Assembly: GCA_030248195.1 (NCBI GenBank)
Contig: JASAND010026033.1
Coordinates: forward strand, 1-64,000
Reading direction: 5' to 3'
Source of the DNA: Trissonchulus latispiculum
Taxonomy: Eukaryota > Nematoda > Enoplea > Enoplida > Ironidae
DNA: 64,000 nucleotides
In this document: in pieces, positions 46,421 through 57,950 of the stretch
How positions within the stretch are numbered: the first letter of the stretch is position 1
Layout of the letters: every line of letters begins with the position of its first letter
Made by a program: the position numbers and the translations under genes
The notes under the pieces: generated by a model
What the model saw: the letters and a program-made list of their open reading frames with translations, nothing else
Databases searched by the model: none
What the model was told of the DNA's origin: nothing

Positions 46421-46985
46421 CGGTAATGCCAACAACTCGTTTAGTTAAACTGTTATCTGCTGAAATAATGCTCAGTTACTGACGTTGTGTTAATTAGGTA
46501 CTGTCTGTGTGAAATAGTGGCTCTTATGCTACACTTATACAAAGACAAGGCTTTTTGCTATAAATTAATATTACAACCGTTCAATGATCTCAAACAGCTA
46601 AATCTGGCACATGGAAACAAAAACATACCGGCATTGTTTTTGTGACTCACAAATAATTATTCGCAATGAACTAGGCAACAGATAACTGTATTAGATCGAA
46701 CAGGTAACTACTACAGCTGCTACTACTACTACTCAATTCATGTAGTTGATCGTTTCTTCAGTAGACTACTGCTTTACTACTACTTTAGTTGCTGAGTTGA
46801 AAGGAAGGGAGACATTGGCTAACTCGGAGTCGATTTTGTTGTCCGTGGTCAGGCAAACTTCCCTGCTACAGTTTATACCATGAACAGATAACAAAATTAG
46901 GAAAAATATAATTAGTAAAAATAATATATTTGTATAAATAAATAAAAATACAAATGTGTTAAATATATGTATATCATTACCACAA
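46421..46985. other. Upstream flank of the paralogue gene
   Basis: 46421-46790 resembles 6838-7800, so the segmental duplication includes the upstream region and possible promoter. A run of ACTACTACTACT lies near 46725. No other gene is seen. Confidence 0.4.
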
Positions 46986-47020
46986 ATGACATGACATAGG
47001 TAACAGTTGTAACAGCAGCA

Positions 47021-47026
47021 TTTATT
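47021..47026 (-). promoter_or_regulatory. Poly(A) signal AATAAA for the DUF229 gene
   Basis: AATAAA on the minus strand, 42 bases past the stop codon at 47069. The spacing is suitable for cleavage shortly downstream. Confidence 0.6.
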
Positions 47027-47068
47027 AACGAAAAAGCATGAACAAAATTGCTATGCACCTAATCAGTG

Positions 47069-50000
47069 CTATAAACAGTAACAATATTTCTTCAATATCT
47101 GATCATTCATACAGATCGATTGATTACCATAGGCATTAATCCGATCAATATCACTATTGATTAGGTATTGATTAGTCTGATTATCGATCTGGGGGCCTAC
47201 ATGAACCAGGGCTTCAAATTTCGCCCCACTCGGCTCCGTAGCTACGGCAATTCGAATATCTTGCGGTTTTTCGGTCGTGAAGTTGGCACTTTGGTTCCAC
47301 ACACCCTCATCGTAATTTCTAATTCCCTTAGCTACCAGTTGGCTTTGAGCATAACCTTGAGCGTGCAGTATATCTGCCAGTTGCAATTCAGCGCAGATAT
47401 TGCTATGTTTTGCAAGCAGTCCATTTATGTACTTTACAACGTAGCTAGCTGCTCCCTCCACATAGGTATTATTTGTGGACAGTATTTGCGGTATGGTACA
47501 GACACAGTATTGGTCCGGTACCCCGGCTTGTTTACAGGTTCGATTTTTGGGTAAATCGTAGAGTAAGCTGAGACCGCGATCACTCAAGGAATGCTGCGTT
47601 CCGTTGTAGTTCGAGTTCAGAATGTCGACCAGCGTTTCGTGAACGTCGAAATGCGTTGCCAGACGCCACTGATTTTGGGCCAAACTTTCCTGTAAAATAC
47701 AAAAATTAATGAACAGAATTCACCCCTGTGCTCTGTCCTGACGTGAAAGTGTTCGGTCCCCGCCCAGAACACTTTCCTTCCGGGTCTTGTCTCGATAACC
47801 CCCACCACTCCAAATCATTAAAGCTTGACCAAATGAGCTAAAATTTGGTACGGGTATGTTTTCGTCAACGCTGAGTTTAATTATCGCAAAATTTTTCAAT
47901 TTCGTGAAATTCTAGTTTTTTCGATTTCCTGGGGGGACCAAGGAAAAACCGAAAAATTGTTTGTCTTCGATTATGCTGACTATAAATGCTGACTGATTAT
48001 AAAGGGGATTTCGGGATCGTAGAACACGAATCTAAAGTCCGTTTTTCGATTTGGCTTATCGTTAACTCAGAAAAAGCTAAAGATTTAAGCTTAAGATGTA
48101 AGCTTATACCTTGCAAACAAAAGCTGAATCGAAAACAGAACTTCACAATTCATATTCGTACTACCCCAAAAACCCCTTATACAGCTTTTCAGCAGAATCG
48201 AAGACAAAAATTTTTTCAGTTATATCTGAACGATACCTGAACTCAGTGTAGTCGAAAACATACCCATACCAAATTTTAGCTCATTTGGTTAAGGTTTAAG
48301 GAGTTTGAGTTGTGGGGGGTAATCGAGACCAGACCCCATATTTCTTCACATCTTTCAATCCTGATTTCAACCTTACACAGTAATGTGCAGGTTCCCAAGC
48401 AAAAGATATATTATAGTTTGCGCTTGAAATTTGCTTATTGTCGATCAAGTAAACTAATTGCTGCTCACCCTTCAAAGCTGGCACACAAGCATACTATAGC
48501 AAAGCAAACAGAACTCAGAATTTGGCAATCGAAACGTTCAGCACATTTTCATCTCCGAAATTTGTTTCGACTACCGTAACCCTCAGCCAAATGTCTAGAT
48601 TGCTATTGGTCAAAAATGGATTACCCGGATAACTAAGTTATATGACATTTTTCGAGCACAAGTTTGGCTGCCAGCACGCTATATCTAATTCGCCAGGTAC
48701 CATAAAGGATTGTGTTAATTTTAAAAGTACACCTTTGAATCACAGCTTAAACTCCACCACCATACCTTTATGTGTGGATATTTCTGATAGAACCAGGGCG
48801 GAAACCAGATCGAAAAAAATGGCATTCGTTCTTCGATTTGACCGATTATTGTCTGTCGAATTGCGGCGAATCGATGCCCATGGTCGCCCATTACTATGAC
48901 GGCAGTTCGATTTAGGCCTCCGTTTCGGTGAAATTCCGTGAAAAAATCCCGGAAATATTCGTCCGCCAGTTGAATATAGGCTTCATAGTCGTGACTTAGC
49001 TCTGAGTGGAACCAGTAGGTAAACAGGCGCTGTTTTAGAGCATACTTTTTCAGGAGTCTTCGCAGTATGTCCAGCTGTATAACGATATTTGGCACTTCGC
49101 CAAAGCAGCCCCATTTCGACTTTTTCTTCGCTTGCGATGTCTGTTGCATAATGTAGAAACTGCGAAAGTAGTAGTCGGTCGGTTTTGTGGCGAAACCAGA
49201 TTTGACATAATGAAATAGACCGATGTTGTACTGTTCTTCGACAAACGTTGTTAGGTAGTCTTTTGCGGAGAAATTCTGCCAGATTAGGGGAAACGTGTCA
49301 AATTTCTTATTTTTATAGTCGAAATTACCCTCATCAGGCATATCGGGTTGTTGTTCGTAAATCCGCTTACCGCTCAGCAGTGGTACCATATTTGGAAAAG
49401 TGTTGTCGGCCAACTTGTTATAGCCATTGAAGATAAAAAAGTTCATCTTATCTTTGAGATATTGGTACGTTTTAGGTAGGTGTCGCTTAAATAGCCCGCT
49501 TGACGCGCTGTCGATGCCAAATAGCAAAAAGGAGAGTTGTTCCTCGGAGGGTGGGGTTAGTGGTTTGCTTCGATTGGCCGGGTGAACGTGAAAATTCTGG
49601 TAAATTAGTGACTTATTTTGCCGACATTTCACCTCCATATGATCGCGGGGGGACCGAACAGCCTCGTCTGTGGTCAAATTTTTGAAGTCTGAAAACTCGA
49701 TAATGTCATCAGACTTGCTGTCTGTCGGGGTGTCGAAGTGACGCCACTGACAGGCAACTGATTCATTCTTTTCTTGTTCTAGGCGGAGAACGGTGGTGCT
49801 GTTCAGTCGGAGGCGACCGCGGAGATCCAGATAGCTGAGATTTGGTTGGACTGGAGCACAATTGAACGGAGATGGATTTGTGCTCACGTGAGGGATTATG
49901 GATTTGTCCCAAGGATCCAGCAATGGGAACTGGCATGCCAGATCCTTCATTGGCGATTCGATTTCGTCCGCCGTTGTTGTTTTTGTTGTTCTTTTTGCTG

Positions 50001-50677
50001 TTTTAGGCGAAGTCTTTGGTGCGGACGTTTTGCTGGACTCTTCGAGGGTTGTTGCGATTTCTGTGGCAGGCTGTGGGTTGGTTGCTAAAATTTAATTTAA
50101 TTTAACATTTAATAATTAGAAATTAAATAACGGTTGGGTTCAGAACAAGAAATTTAATTTGATTTGAAGCTTTCAGCTCAGTACAACTCAACTCAGAATT
50201 AACTAATTACTAACTACAAAAGCAAACTTTCATCAAAATATGCAAATAATTTACTGAAACTTTGAGAAACTCTACAAACTTTGAGCGGTAGACGTAGAAG
50301 TAGGTATGATTGTATTTTATATCTTGGGCAGATTTCTTGCATTACTTGCGGACTTTTGAAAATTTTAATAATTTTATAATTATTACTTAAAAGAGTTTTC
50401 TATTGTTGTTGTTAATTGGAAATCATTAGTTTCAGTTTAATTGATAAACTAATTTTAATTAATTCAATTAATTAATGATTTTAATATAATAACCTTTCTC
50501 CAGACTGTCCCGTAATGATATGGCGGCCTTGTACTGTAGTACCAAAGTTTTCAACATTTCAATTTTCGAATCATTATCATTTGCGTAGATTGCCAGCATT
50601 ATTAGCAGTCCCGCAAGCGCCGACAGTACTACAAAAATTTTCCAAGCCAGATTTCCACCATTAAATGCAGAATGCAT
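47069..50677 (-). CDS. DUF229 family membrane protein (alkaline-phosphatase/sulfatase fold), three exons
   Basis: Model: exon 1 50677-50494; intron 50493-50085; exon 2 50084-48766; intron 48765-47690; exon 3 47689-47069. The phases fit (1, then 0) and the product is 707 aa. Residues about 9-33 are a signal-anchor helix (WKIFVVLSALAGLLIMLAIY), so the protein should be type II with its body outside the cytosol. A Thr/Pro/Lys stalk follows to about 105, then a Cys-containing N-domain. Family motifs are present: FGIDSAS (250-256), NTFPNMVPLLSGK (289-301), PTDYY, LSHD (424-427), GDHGHR (461-466), EERMPF (479-484) and, in exon 3, THFDVHETLVDIL. The conserved Asp and DHG agree with the metal-binding fold of the superfamily. 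The biochemical role of DUF229 is unknown. GSASR-type residues read DSASS here. Exon 1 is preceded by TTTTATAG, so a 5'-UTR intron is possible. A solo LTR ends 43 bp upstream of the ATG. Confidence 0.88.
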
Positions 50678-50720
50678 CTCTATAAAAGGATAATTACTGT
50701 GTGTGTCAATCAAAAGACAT

Positions 50721-51460
50721 TGTAGCGGGGCTAGTAGGTTTGCCTACGTACTAACACCGACCGCCAAGAGCGGACGCGGAGACCGTGGCACAGATGGATA
50801 ACAGACCGACTACAGGAGACGGTCGGGACAGCCTCGCCAGACAAGATACGCAGTAAATAGTCCGATCCTAAGGGCGAGATGACTCGCACTCTCACTCACT
50901 TAAGAATAGAACTACCTACCTAGCAGGAGCTCAGTAAAACTCAAACCTAGCTAAATACACTTTAATAAAGATAGGAACAACAAGTTATAGTAATAACAAT
51001 ACAAAATAATACAGGGATGATCCCTCAGACAAACACAAACAAACAAACTACAAACACTGACTTACAGTTACAGCGGCTGACTGGGGTCAGCCAACGTACC
51101 AAGCTCTGGGGAGAGCTGGGGGAGACACAGAATAATATATACAGCAATGGGGGAGAATAATAGGCGTAGCAAACACAACTGTACACAAAGGCAGAAATAA
51201 CAAGAGTGAAGGGGGGAAGCGAGTGTTGGGTTGAACCCTCCCACGAGCGCCCCCTAGTGAGAATTTGCCCCCAATCACGTAGCTCCCAAAGTCACGAGGG
51301 GGGGAACCCACCCAATCCCACGCATACACGTTGGGGGAGCTACGTGACTTGCAAACGTGTCCCAGCCCACTTGATGATGTTATGAGAAGCCAGGCGGGTA
51401 GCTAGCCTAGCTACTCACCAGCAACGGAAAGGTTGATCATGCCAACCTTGATCCGTTACA
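50721..51460. mobile_element. Solo LTR, 740 bp
   Basis: The sequence starts TGTAGCGG and ends CCGTTACA (imperfect terminal inverted repeat). It is flanked by the 4-bp direct repeat ACAT at 50717-50720 and 51461-51464. It is less AT-rich than its surroundings. TG...CA ends and a short target duplication are the marks of an LTR, and no internal retrotransposon sequence remains, so recombination has removed it. A plus-strand AATAAA lies near 50963. It lies immediately upstream of the DUF229 start codon and may supply or disrupt its promoter. Confidence 0.75.
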
Positions 51461-51464
51461 ACAT

Positions 51465-53372
51465 TGGGTACACAAACCTAGAAAGATTTCGCAAACTTCA
51501 GACCAGACAGAATTCCATAAAAATTTCGCATTTCAGTTGATTTGTAAGGCCGTGGCAAAATAAATAGGGCTACATAGTAGGACGGAAAATTCATGGAATT
51601 GACGTACTTGTTAATTCTGTTGAATCTTGCTAGGTTTGTGCACTCAATACCTACGTTTTGATTGAGGCGTCGTAATAATCGAAGGAACACAAACCATCGA
51701 AATTTTCTTATTTGCAACAATGGTGCAGTGAAATCTTTAGTGAAACCTCTCTGAATGGTAATCGTAAAATGATAAAATATTAAAGGAGAAATACCGTAAA
51801 GAACTTTTTTGATGGGGCATGGGAAGAATACCAGCATTAGGTTAACATTAATAGCGTAAATATAAACCGAATAAATTTAGATAAATGTAAAATATTTACG
51901 TAACTACATAAGTACCTGTGTAGTGTCTTCAAAAAAGAAAAACAATTTTTAAAAGATATGTTACTTGTGACATTGTATACGAGAATTGTGGTAAATAAAC
52001 GTTTTCGTGAAGAGCGTTGGACTCCATATACTGTTATCTACAAATATATTATTAGGTACAAATAATAATATGGTACTATTATTAATTTATTACAAAATTG
52101 ATTTGGATGTATAGTTAAATTATTTGAACAGCTGATCTACCATGGTGGTATTTTAGGAAGGCAAAGAATTTGCTACTGAAAAATCGCCTAAGCCAAAACG
52201 ACGTCTGTGAAATCAACATTCAAGCCATATAAGGAAAACCTGACTGTTGATATTATCTGTTGATGTCCAATCCCTTTTGCGAATCAAAAAATTGATGCAG
52301 GGAAAACGAAAAGTTTTGCAATATTTTAATTTGTAAAACCTTTTAAATTTCAGTCAGACTATTTAGTCAGACTTTTAATAAGTTTTGATCCGAGCGTTGA
52401 TAACACTAGGAGTAAATGATAGGAAAAGTTACGAAACCCTTCCTAGGTTATTGGGTCTGTGAGATGCTCGGCACGTCTAAAATCCCTTGGGGATTACAGT
52501 TAACACTGTTAACCATCTGATATGTGATCTAACTAAAACGAATCTGATTGGCTAATTGCCTACGGGCTACCTGTATTCAAATTTATGTGTATCAGGTCTC
52601 TGCTCCCGAGATTTCTGGGGGGCTCGGCGTAGTGCTGTTAACTATGTGTTTCTATGCGAAATTCATTTGATTGGTTAATAAAATACTAGATACTAAAATA
52701 CACCCCCACGAGGTTTCGGACATAATGTGCCGAGCATATAGCAGGTTACGATACTGTACTCTTTCTGTCATTTGTTAAAATTGAATATATACATTCACAA
52801 GTAGTTGGTAAGGTCGCCGAAAAAAGTTTGAAATACCGTCTATACTTGAAATCAGCGATCCAAAGCTAACGATTATGCCTTTTCATGTTTCAGCTCTAAG
52901 CTGTTTGTAAGCCTTCAACGGCAAAAAATATTTATTTAATGCAAAAAATTCTCGCATTATCATTGCTTTTCTCACGCTTTTTAGTTTGCAGTCAAAAATT
53001 GCTATCTTCGAATTCTGCAACCATAAACATTAGCTAATGCAGCAATTTACAGTTTCACCGGAAAAATATTTTACAAACGCGCAAACCTAAAGTTATGGGG
53101 TTCACACAAAACTGTTAATTCTACACTATACATTGTACGGACACAAACAAAATTGTTTTCTTGACGTGTTTAAAGCTTTAATTGCTGTTTTTAGAATATG
53201 AAACCAAAAAGTTACATGAGTTCAGATAATAACAAGTTTACGAAAGACCTAAATTTAGTTGCGTAACTCGTTAATATCTTCCAACTGAAAATAGAACTCT
53301 CATTGCCAGACTGAACGGACGTGAATTTCGTTCGTCCCATAATTTTTGTCTCCTGCACATGCCTACGAACTA
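51465..53372. other. No gene recognised
   Basis: A minus-strand ORF of 119 codons (51837-51478, ATG start, basic and hydrophobic, unrecognised) is the only notable frame. It lies upstream of the DUF229 gene on the same strand, and I find no good splice link between them. The remainder is AT-rich. Confidence 0.35.
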
Positions 53373-53971
53373 TAGTATGACCAAAAATGTGTGTACAAAC
53401 TTTGACCGTTTATAGCAGATTAGTCAATGGCGTCTAAAAATATATAACCCAATAATGCACATATATATTTTTTTGGAATCGTCAGGAACTCAAATTCCGG
53501 GTTTCATTTAAGGAAAATCTTTAGTATTTTGCCAATTTTTAGCGCTATCGAAAGTTTGTTTCCACGATGATCCAATTGCATATTTTTGATCTTATAAGCT
53601 TTTCACGAAAATGCACCCTATTTCCGGAATTTCTGGTTTTCAAAATTCTCGAATTTTAAACATTTTTTCTAATACCGACAAGATGGGTATCATTCGAAAG
53701 CTCTTAACGAGCTGAACAACTTTTATACTACAACGAACTCATGAAAATGCTCTCAATTCCCGGAATTCGCGAAAACCGGATTTATTACTAGATAGCACGT
53801 TTGGTGGTTTACGGAAATTTGGTTTATTTTCAGATATTGGCTCTATTGCAAAAGTAGTTCAGCTCATTTCTTTCAGAGCTTTTAAGGAACATTATCAAAA
53901 ATCATAACGTTTTATCGTTTTGAAAAGCTTTTGAATATTTAACGTTTGGAAACGTTTTAACGTTTCTAATA

Positions 53972-54426
53972 CAGCCACGCCGTTATTTTAGGGGAAAAAT
54001 TTTCTTTAAATTTTCTTTCCATTTTCTTTTTCTTTTTCTTGCGAAAGAAGAAATTTGGACTCTATTTTCTTTTTCTTTAAAGAAGAAAGTGTCATTAGGC
54101 TGTCTCAGGTTTCAGCTGTCAGTCAATTTTGCGTAAGCAACCAAGCCTAGTGACCCCTTGCGAAAGGACTCCTGCTTGCTTTAATGTATGTGGTCTATGC
54201 TATGAATGCATATGTTACAAGAGTAACAGCTGTCAATCTCTCTTTGATACTTACTTTGAGTAAAGCAGAAAGAGACTATGAAACTAAACTAAAAGGAAGC
54301 CGCTTTTCTTTGCCATTTTCTTTAAATTAAAGAAAATTGAAGCCGAATTTCTTTTTCTTTTTCTTTATTTAAAGAATTCTTCTCATTTTCTTTCTTTTTC
54401 TTTCCCCTAAAATTCCGACGTGGCTG
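53972..54426. mobile_element. 455-bp MITE with TA duplication
   Basis: CAGCCACGCCGTTATTTTAG at the left mirrors CTAAAATTCCGACGTGGCTG at the right with few mismatches. TA lies on both sides. The interior has TTTCTTT-rich arms (53995-54090 and 54310-54410) around a 200-bp centre. Confidence 0.75.
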
Positions 54427-54588
54427 TAAAACGCTTTAGTTGCAGGCAGAGCAGAGTTTTTGTGTGATCTAAAAAGTAGTCAACACAGCTGCCTGGGTAC
54501 AGAAATAACTTGATATAGATGAAAAAGCTCTCTGCTGACTTATGATAAATCAAGATAAGCTCCGACTTTGGCAGATGATATTAGTTTT

Positions 54589-55143
54589 TTAACACCTTGA
54601 CCGCCGTGTGACCCATATTGGGTCACACTAAACTATTACCTGTGGGCCATGTGACCCATATTGGGTCACGCATTGTTTTGACTTCTATTGAAGTCTAAAA
54701 CACTGGCGCAGTAGTTATTACTATCAAATTTGCATGCTGGCCTGACAGTAAAGTTTTCAGTGAGACATATGGGAGCGAAAAAGCTGATTTTCACAGATTT
54801 TCATATTTCACAGTTGTGAGCAATTAAAACGAAATTTTTGCTGTAGTAAGTTTTAGTTTTACATAAAAATGAACAATAAACATAAATAAATAAGCTAAAC
54901 CATAATATATACCAAAAATAAGCGTGAGCCAGTTGAGTCGTCAAGTGCAGACTGCATAGTTATTACCTGGGGGCCATGTGACCCATATTGGGTCACACCA
55001 CGTAAACCTCAGATTTGAGTGTCTACGATATCAGGGAATCTATGTGACCTTTTGACATAAGTATGAAACGGTTTTTGCAAAAACTGAGCTTCGGCCTACG
55101 TGTTATGTTACATAAGCTCTAATACCGGCAGTCAATGTGTTAA
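54589..55143. mobile_element. piggyBac-type MITE, 555 bp
   Basis: TTAACACCTTGACCGCC at the left; reversed right end TTAACACATTGACTGCC. The flanking TTAA and the TTGACxGCC terminus are typical of piggyBac-like elements. The 19-bp palindrome GTGACCCATATTGGGTCAC occurs three times, at about 54611, 54650 and 54975, close to the two ends. Confidence 0.8.
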
Positions 55144-55790
55144 ACGTTTAACTTTAGCGGAATAGACGTTAGTTTCTAGCGTTTTGAAACGATTAAACTA
55201 ACGATATTACTAACGTTTTGTCGTTTAGAATTTTGATAATGTTCCTAAACGAATTCAGTTTCAATTGTGTATTGGAGAATATTTTTAAAATCCGCAAATC
55301 CCGGTTTTCGCGAATTCCGGGAATTGAGTGCATTTTCATGAGTTCGTTCTAATAAAAAGTTGTTCAGCTCGTTAAGAGCTTTCGAATAATACCCATCTTG
55401 TCGGTATTGAAAAAAAATTTAAATTTAAATTTGAAAACCCAGAATTCCGGAAATTGGATAGATTTTTCGTGAAAAGCTTATAAAAGCAACAAGCAAGATG
55501 CAAGAGGTTAAGTTGTTGCTGGATGGACATTTTCCGTAAATTAAAATTTAATATTTAATTTAGCTGCGCAGCTAAATTATTTATAACGGAGAACTTACTT
55601 GCTTATATACTACAAAAATAAAACGTGCGAAGCATTGTCTGAATACGAATAGATAATAATTGTTAATATAATTTTTAAGTAATTTGACGCCATTTGACGA
55701 ATTTGGTTTCATATTGTGAATTAAGTTTCAACACAGATATTATTATTCTATCAGGCAGATCAGATCTGCTCAGGCGTATGAACCTTAAAG

Positions 55791-56516
55791 CAGGGATGAA
55801 AACCGGGTCACTTTTTGTGACTCATGACCCACTCGACCCAAACGCAAATTTGACCCAGACCCAAGGTGACCCATAACATTTTAAAATTTAGTGACCCAGA
55901 CCCAGATGACCCAAACGTTTTCGTGACCCAGACCCAACTGGCCAAAGAATTTTCGTCACCCAGACCCAAATGACCCAATAGAATAACGTTACACAGACTG
56001 ACTTTACCTAACTGAGGTTGACCCATTGTGCAGTGTTTTTACAGCTTATTAACAGTCAACAGTCATCAACAGTCATTACTTTTTCAATAATGATGGAACT
56101 GAATGAAATAATTACCAGTGCAGCATTTTGCTGGCCATTTTGCGTTTGAGGCCTGAGTGGTTGATGCTGTAAACTTTTAAAATCGACAGAAACGTGTCCA
56201 CCTTGGTATACGTGCTTTTACTGTGTGAACCGACTCATATAGAATGACAGAGCAAGTCACACCTAATTCTACTATTTCTGCTGAATGACTACTAAATTTA
56301 ACTAATTTGTTAGTGATCGCCGATGGCGCGAAATTTTTTCAGAAATATAGTGGGCTTATGTACCCTTAAAACTTGCTAAACTTCCACCACGAAAATTGGA
56401 AAAGCTTGACCCAGGCCCACCCTGACCCAAACTTTTTCCAAAATTTGCGACCCAAGACCCAGTGATCCATGCAAGAATAGCGACCCAAACGACCCATGAC
56501 CCAGTTTCCATCCCTG
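55791..56516. mobile_element. hAT-type MITE, 726 bp, with GACCCA arrays
   Basis: A perfect 8-bp target duplication CCTTAAAG lies at 55783-55790 and 56517-56524. The termini are CAGGGATGAAAAC and (reversed) CAGGGATGGAAAC. Subterminal arrays of GACCCA and TGACCCAA fill about 55825-55980 and 56405-56505. The centre is AT-rich and non-coding. Confidence 0.9.
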
Positions 56517-56599
56517 CCTTAAAGAACTTCTCTATCGCAGATGCCCGTTAATATCCCGATGAATAATTTCATAATGCTAGACTGCACCACAATGAATGA

Positions 56600-56850
56600 G
56601 CGTACCCCAGTTTTGACCAGACATGTGCAGGAGGGCAAGTTCTGGAGGGGGTGAGCCGGCGGCCCGCGGCCGCCGGAAAACCGGATTTTTCCGGTTTTTC
56701 GAACAAAAAACCGGAAAAATCCGGATTCTGGGGATGTGAGGGACCCCTCTGGGGGGGGGGTGAGGTCCAGGTCTGTGGGGGTGAATACCCCCCCCCAAAC
56801 CCCCCCAAGCACATGTATGGTTTTGATCAGGTACCGTTTTACGTGTGGAA
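56600..56850. repeat. GC-rich foldback segment
   Basis: GTACCCCAGTTTTGACCAGA near 56603 roughly mirrors ATGGTTTTGATCAGGTACCG near 56815. Inside are GCGGCCCGCGGCCGCCGG, repeated AAACCGGAAAAATCCGG palindromes and runs of C and G. The several overlapping ORFs here are low-complexity artefacts. Confidence 0.45.
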
Positions 56851-57574
56851 GGGTAACAAGGGTCTGATTTGCGGGGCTGGTCAGCCGTTATCGAACTGAG
56901 CATAGCTTTAGAGAGAACAGGCTCGTGATAATCTTCAAGCTTAGTGGCATATATACTCGTATGGACTATTGATAATAGTAGCTTGAGTATTGCTACGCCT
57001 TCTTGTGAAATTTAGGCACCATGGCGGAATATTGCACCTTTTAGGGGCCAACTTGTTAGGTATTCTTTCTGCAACTGTTTCTTGTCTAAATTCTCTGCTG
57101 AGCTGATGAATGATTTGAAGCTCAACGATGAGTCATGAATCCTAATAACGAATGAGTTGTCCGGTTTTGAAATTGCGATTATGACACGAGCATATATGCG
57201 CAAATACTGCATGAATCAGAAACTGTGATTCTTTGAAAAGAAAGCAAGATTTCACACACAAAGAATACTGGCTCTATATTAAAGCACTGCTCACACGTAT
57301 TTATGTAGAAATGCATCTTTATCAAACATAAGAGACCTGCTGCGTCGTGCAGTTGGACGCTAGAAATTAGGCAAAAACTGAAGATATTAGACTTTCCGTA
57401 ACTGAAAGCTGGAATTCAGGATTTTTTTCAGATTCTCAAAATCTCGAGTTCCTGATGATTCTAAAAATATATACATTGTTGGGGATTTACGGGGCTTACT
57501 CCATTGGCTAATCTGCTATCAACGGTCAAAGTTTGTACACACATTTTTGGTCGTACTGGTCACTGTCACTGTTA

Positions 57575-57665
57575 GCTGAGTGACAGCGTACTCTAGGTAG
57601 CAATCAGCCGATCCTGGTTCGATCCCCGCCCGGGACATTTCTCTTTCACTCCTCTCCGGTTTCAA
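57575..57665 (+). mobile_element. tRNA-Ala-like SINE, second copy
   Basis: TTAGCTGAGTGACAGCG (box A region) and GGTTCGATCCCCGCCC (box B) are followed by CGGTTTCAACCTTTCA, matching the tail at about 8360. Confidence 0.6.
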
Positions 57666-57767
57666 CCTTTCAAAGTTAATGCAGCTTTTGTACAGTCGGA
57701 TGCGACCCTTGTCATACCCTTAATGTATCGTATATTGTACTGATCTAGATTTAACCAGGAGTTCATA

Positions 57768-57950
57768 ATGATAAGAGTATGTCACTATGCATCCATATTA
57801 TAACAGCATTAACTATGTATGCTCTGCCCACTAATGGCTGACCCCCTCCACAAATCAGACTCTTGTGACTCACCTGCAGATTAGTTCCTGATCAAAACGA
57901 GAATACGCTCGGTCACTCGCTCTATGTCTACGTGCTTCAGCTCGCATTAC
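57768..57950 (+). mobile_element. Partial MITE related to 45719-46064
   Basis: ATAAGAGTATGTCACTATGC, then GCTCTGCCCACTAATGGCTG and CCCCCTCCAC, resemble the left arm of the intronic MITE at 45.7 kb. The right end is not clear. Confidence 0.5.

Larger units (their letters stand above)
53373..57559. mobile_element. Mariner-like foldback element split by later insertions
   Basis: The left end TAGTATGACCAAAAATGTGT is matched by ACACACATTTTTGGTCGTAC at 57539. Arms pair: TCGTCAGGAACTC (53478) with GAGTTCCTGATGA (57446), and GCTTTTCACGAAAATG (about 53602) with the complement near 55465. Three inserts separate them: 53972-54426, 54589-55143, and about 55490-57388 (which itself contains 55791-56516). 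Runs of AACGTTT around the centre (53940-53965 and 55140-55240) belong to the arms. No transposase is present. The reconstruction as a single element is inference. Confidence 0.6.

Noticed and set aside
47168..47554. 128-codon ORF on the plus strand
   Set aside because: It is antisense to exon 3 of the DUF229 gene, which has clear family motifs.
56519..56903. Overlapping Pro/Gly-rich ORFs
   Set aside because: They come from C- and G-runs and an inverted CCGG segment, with three overlapping frames and no domain.
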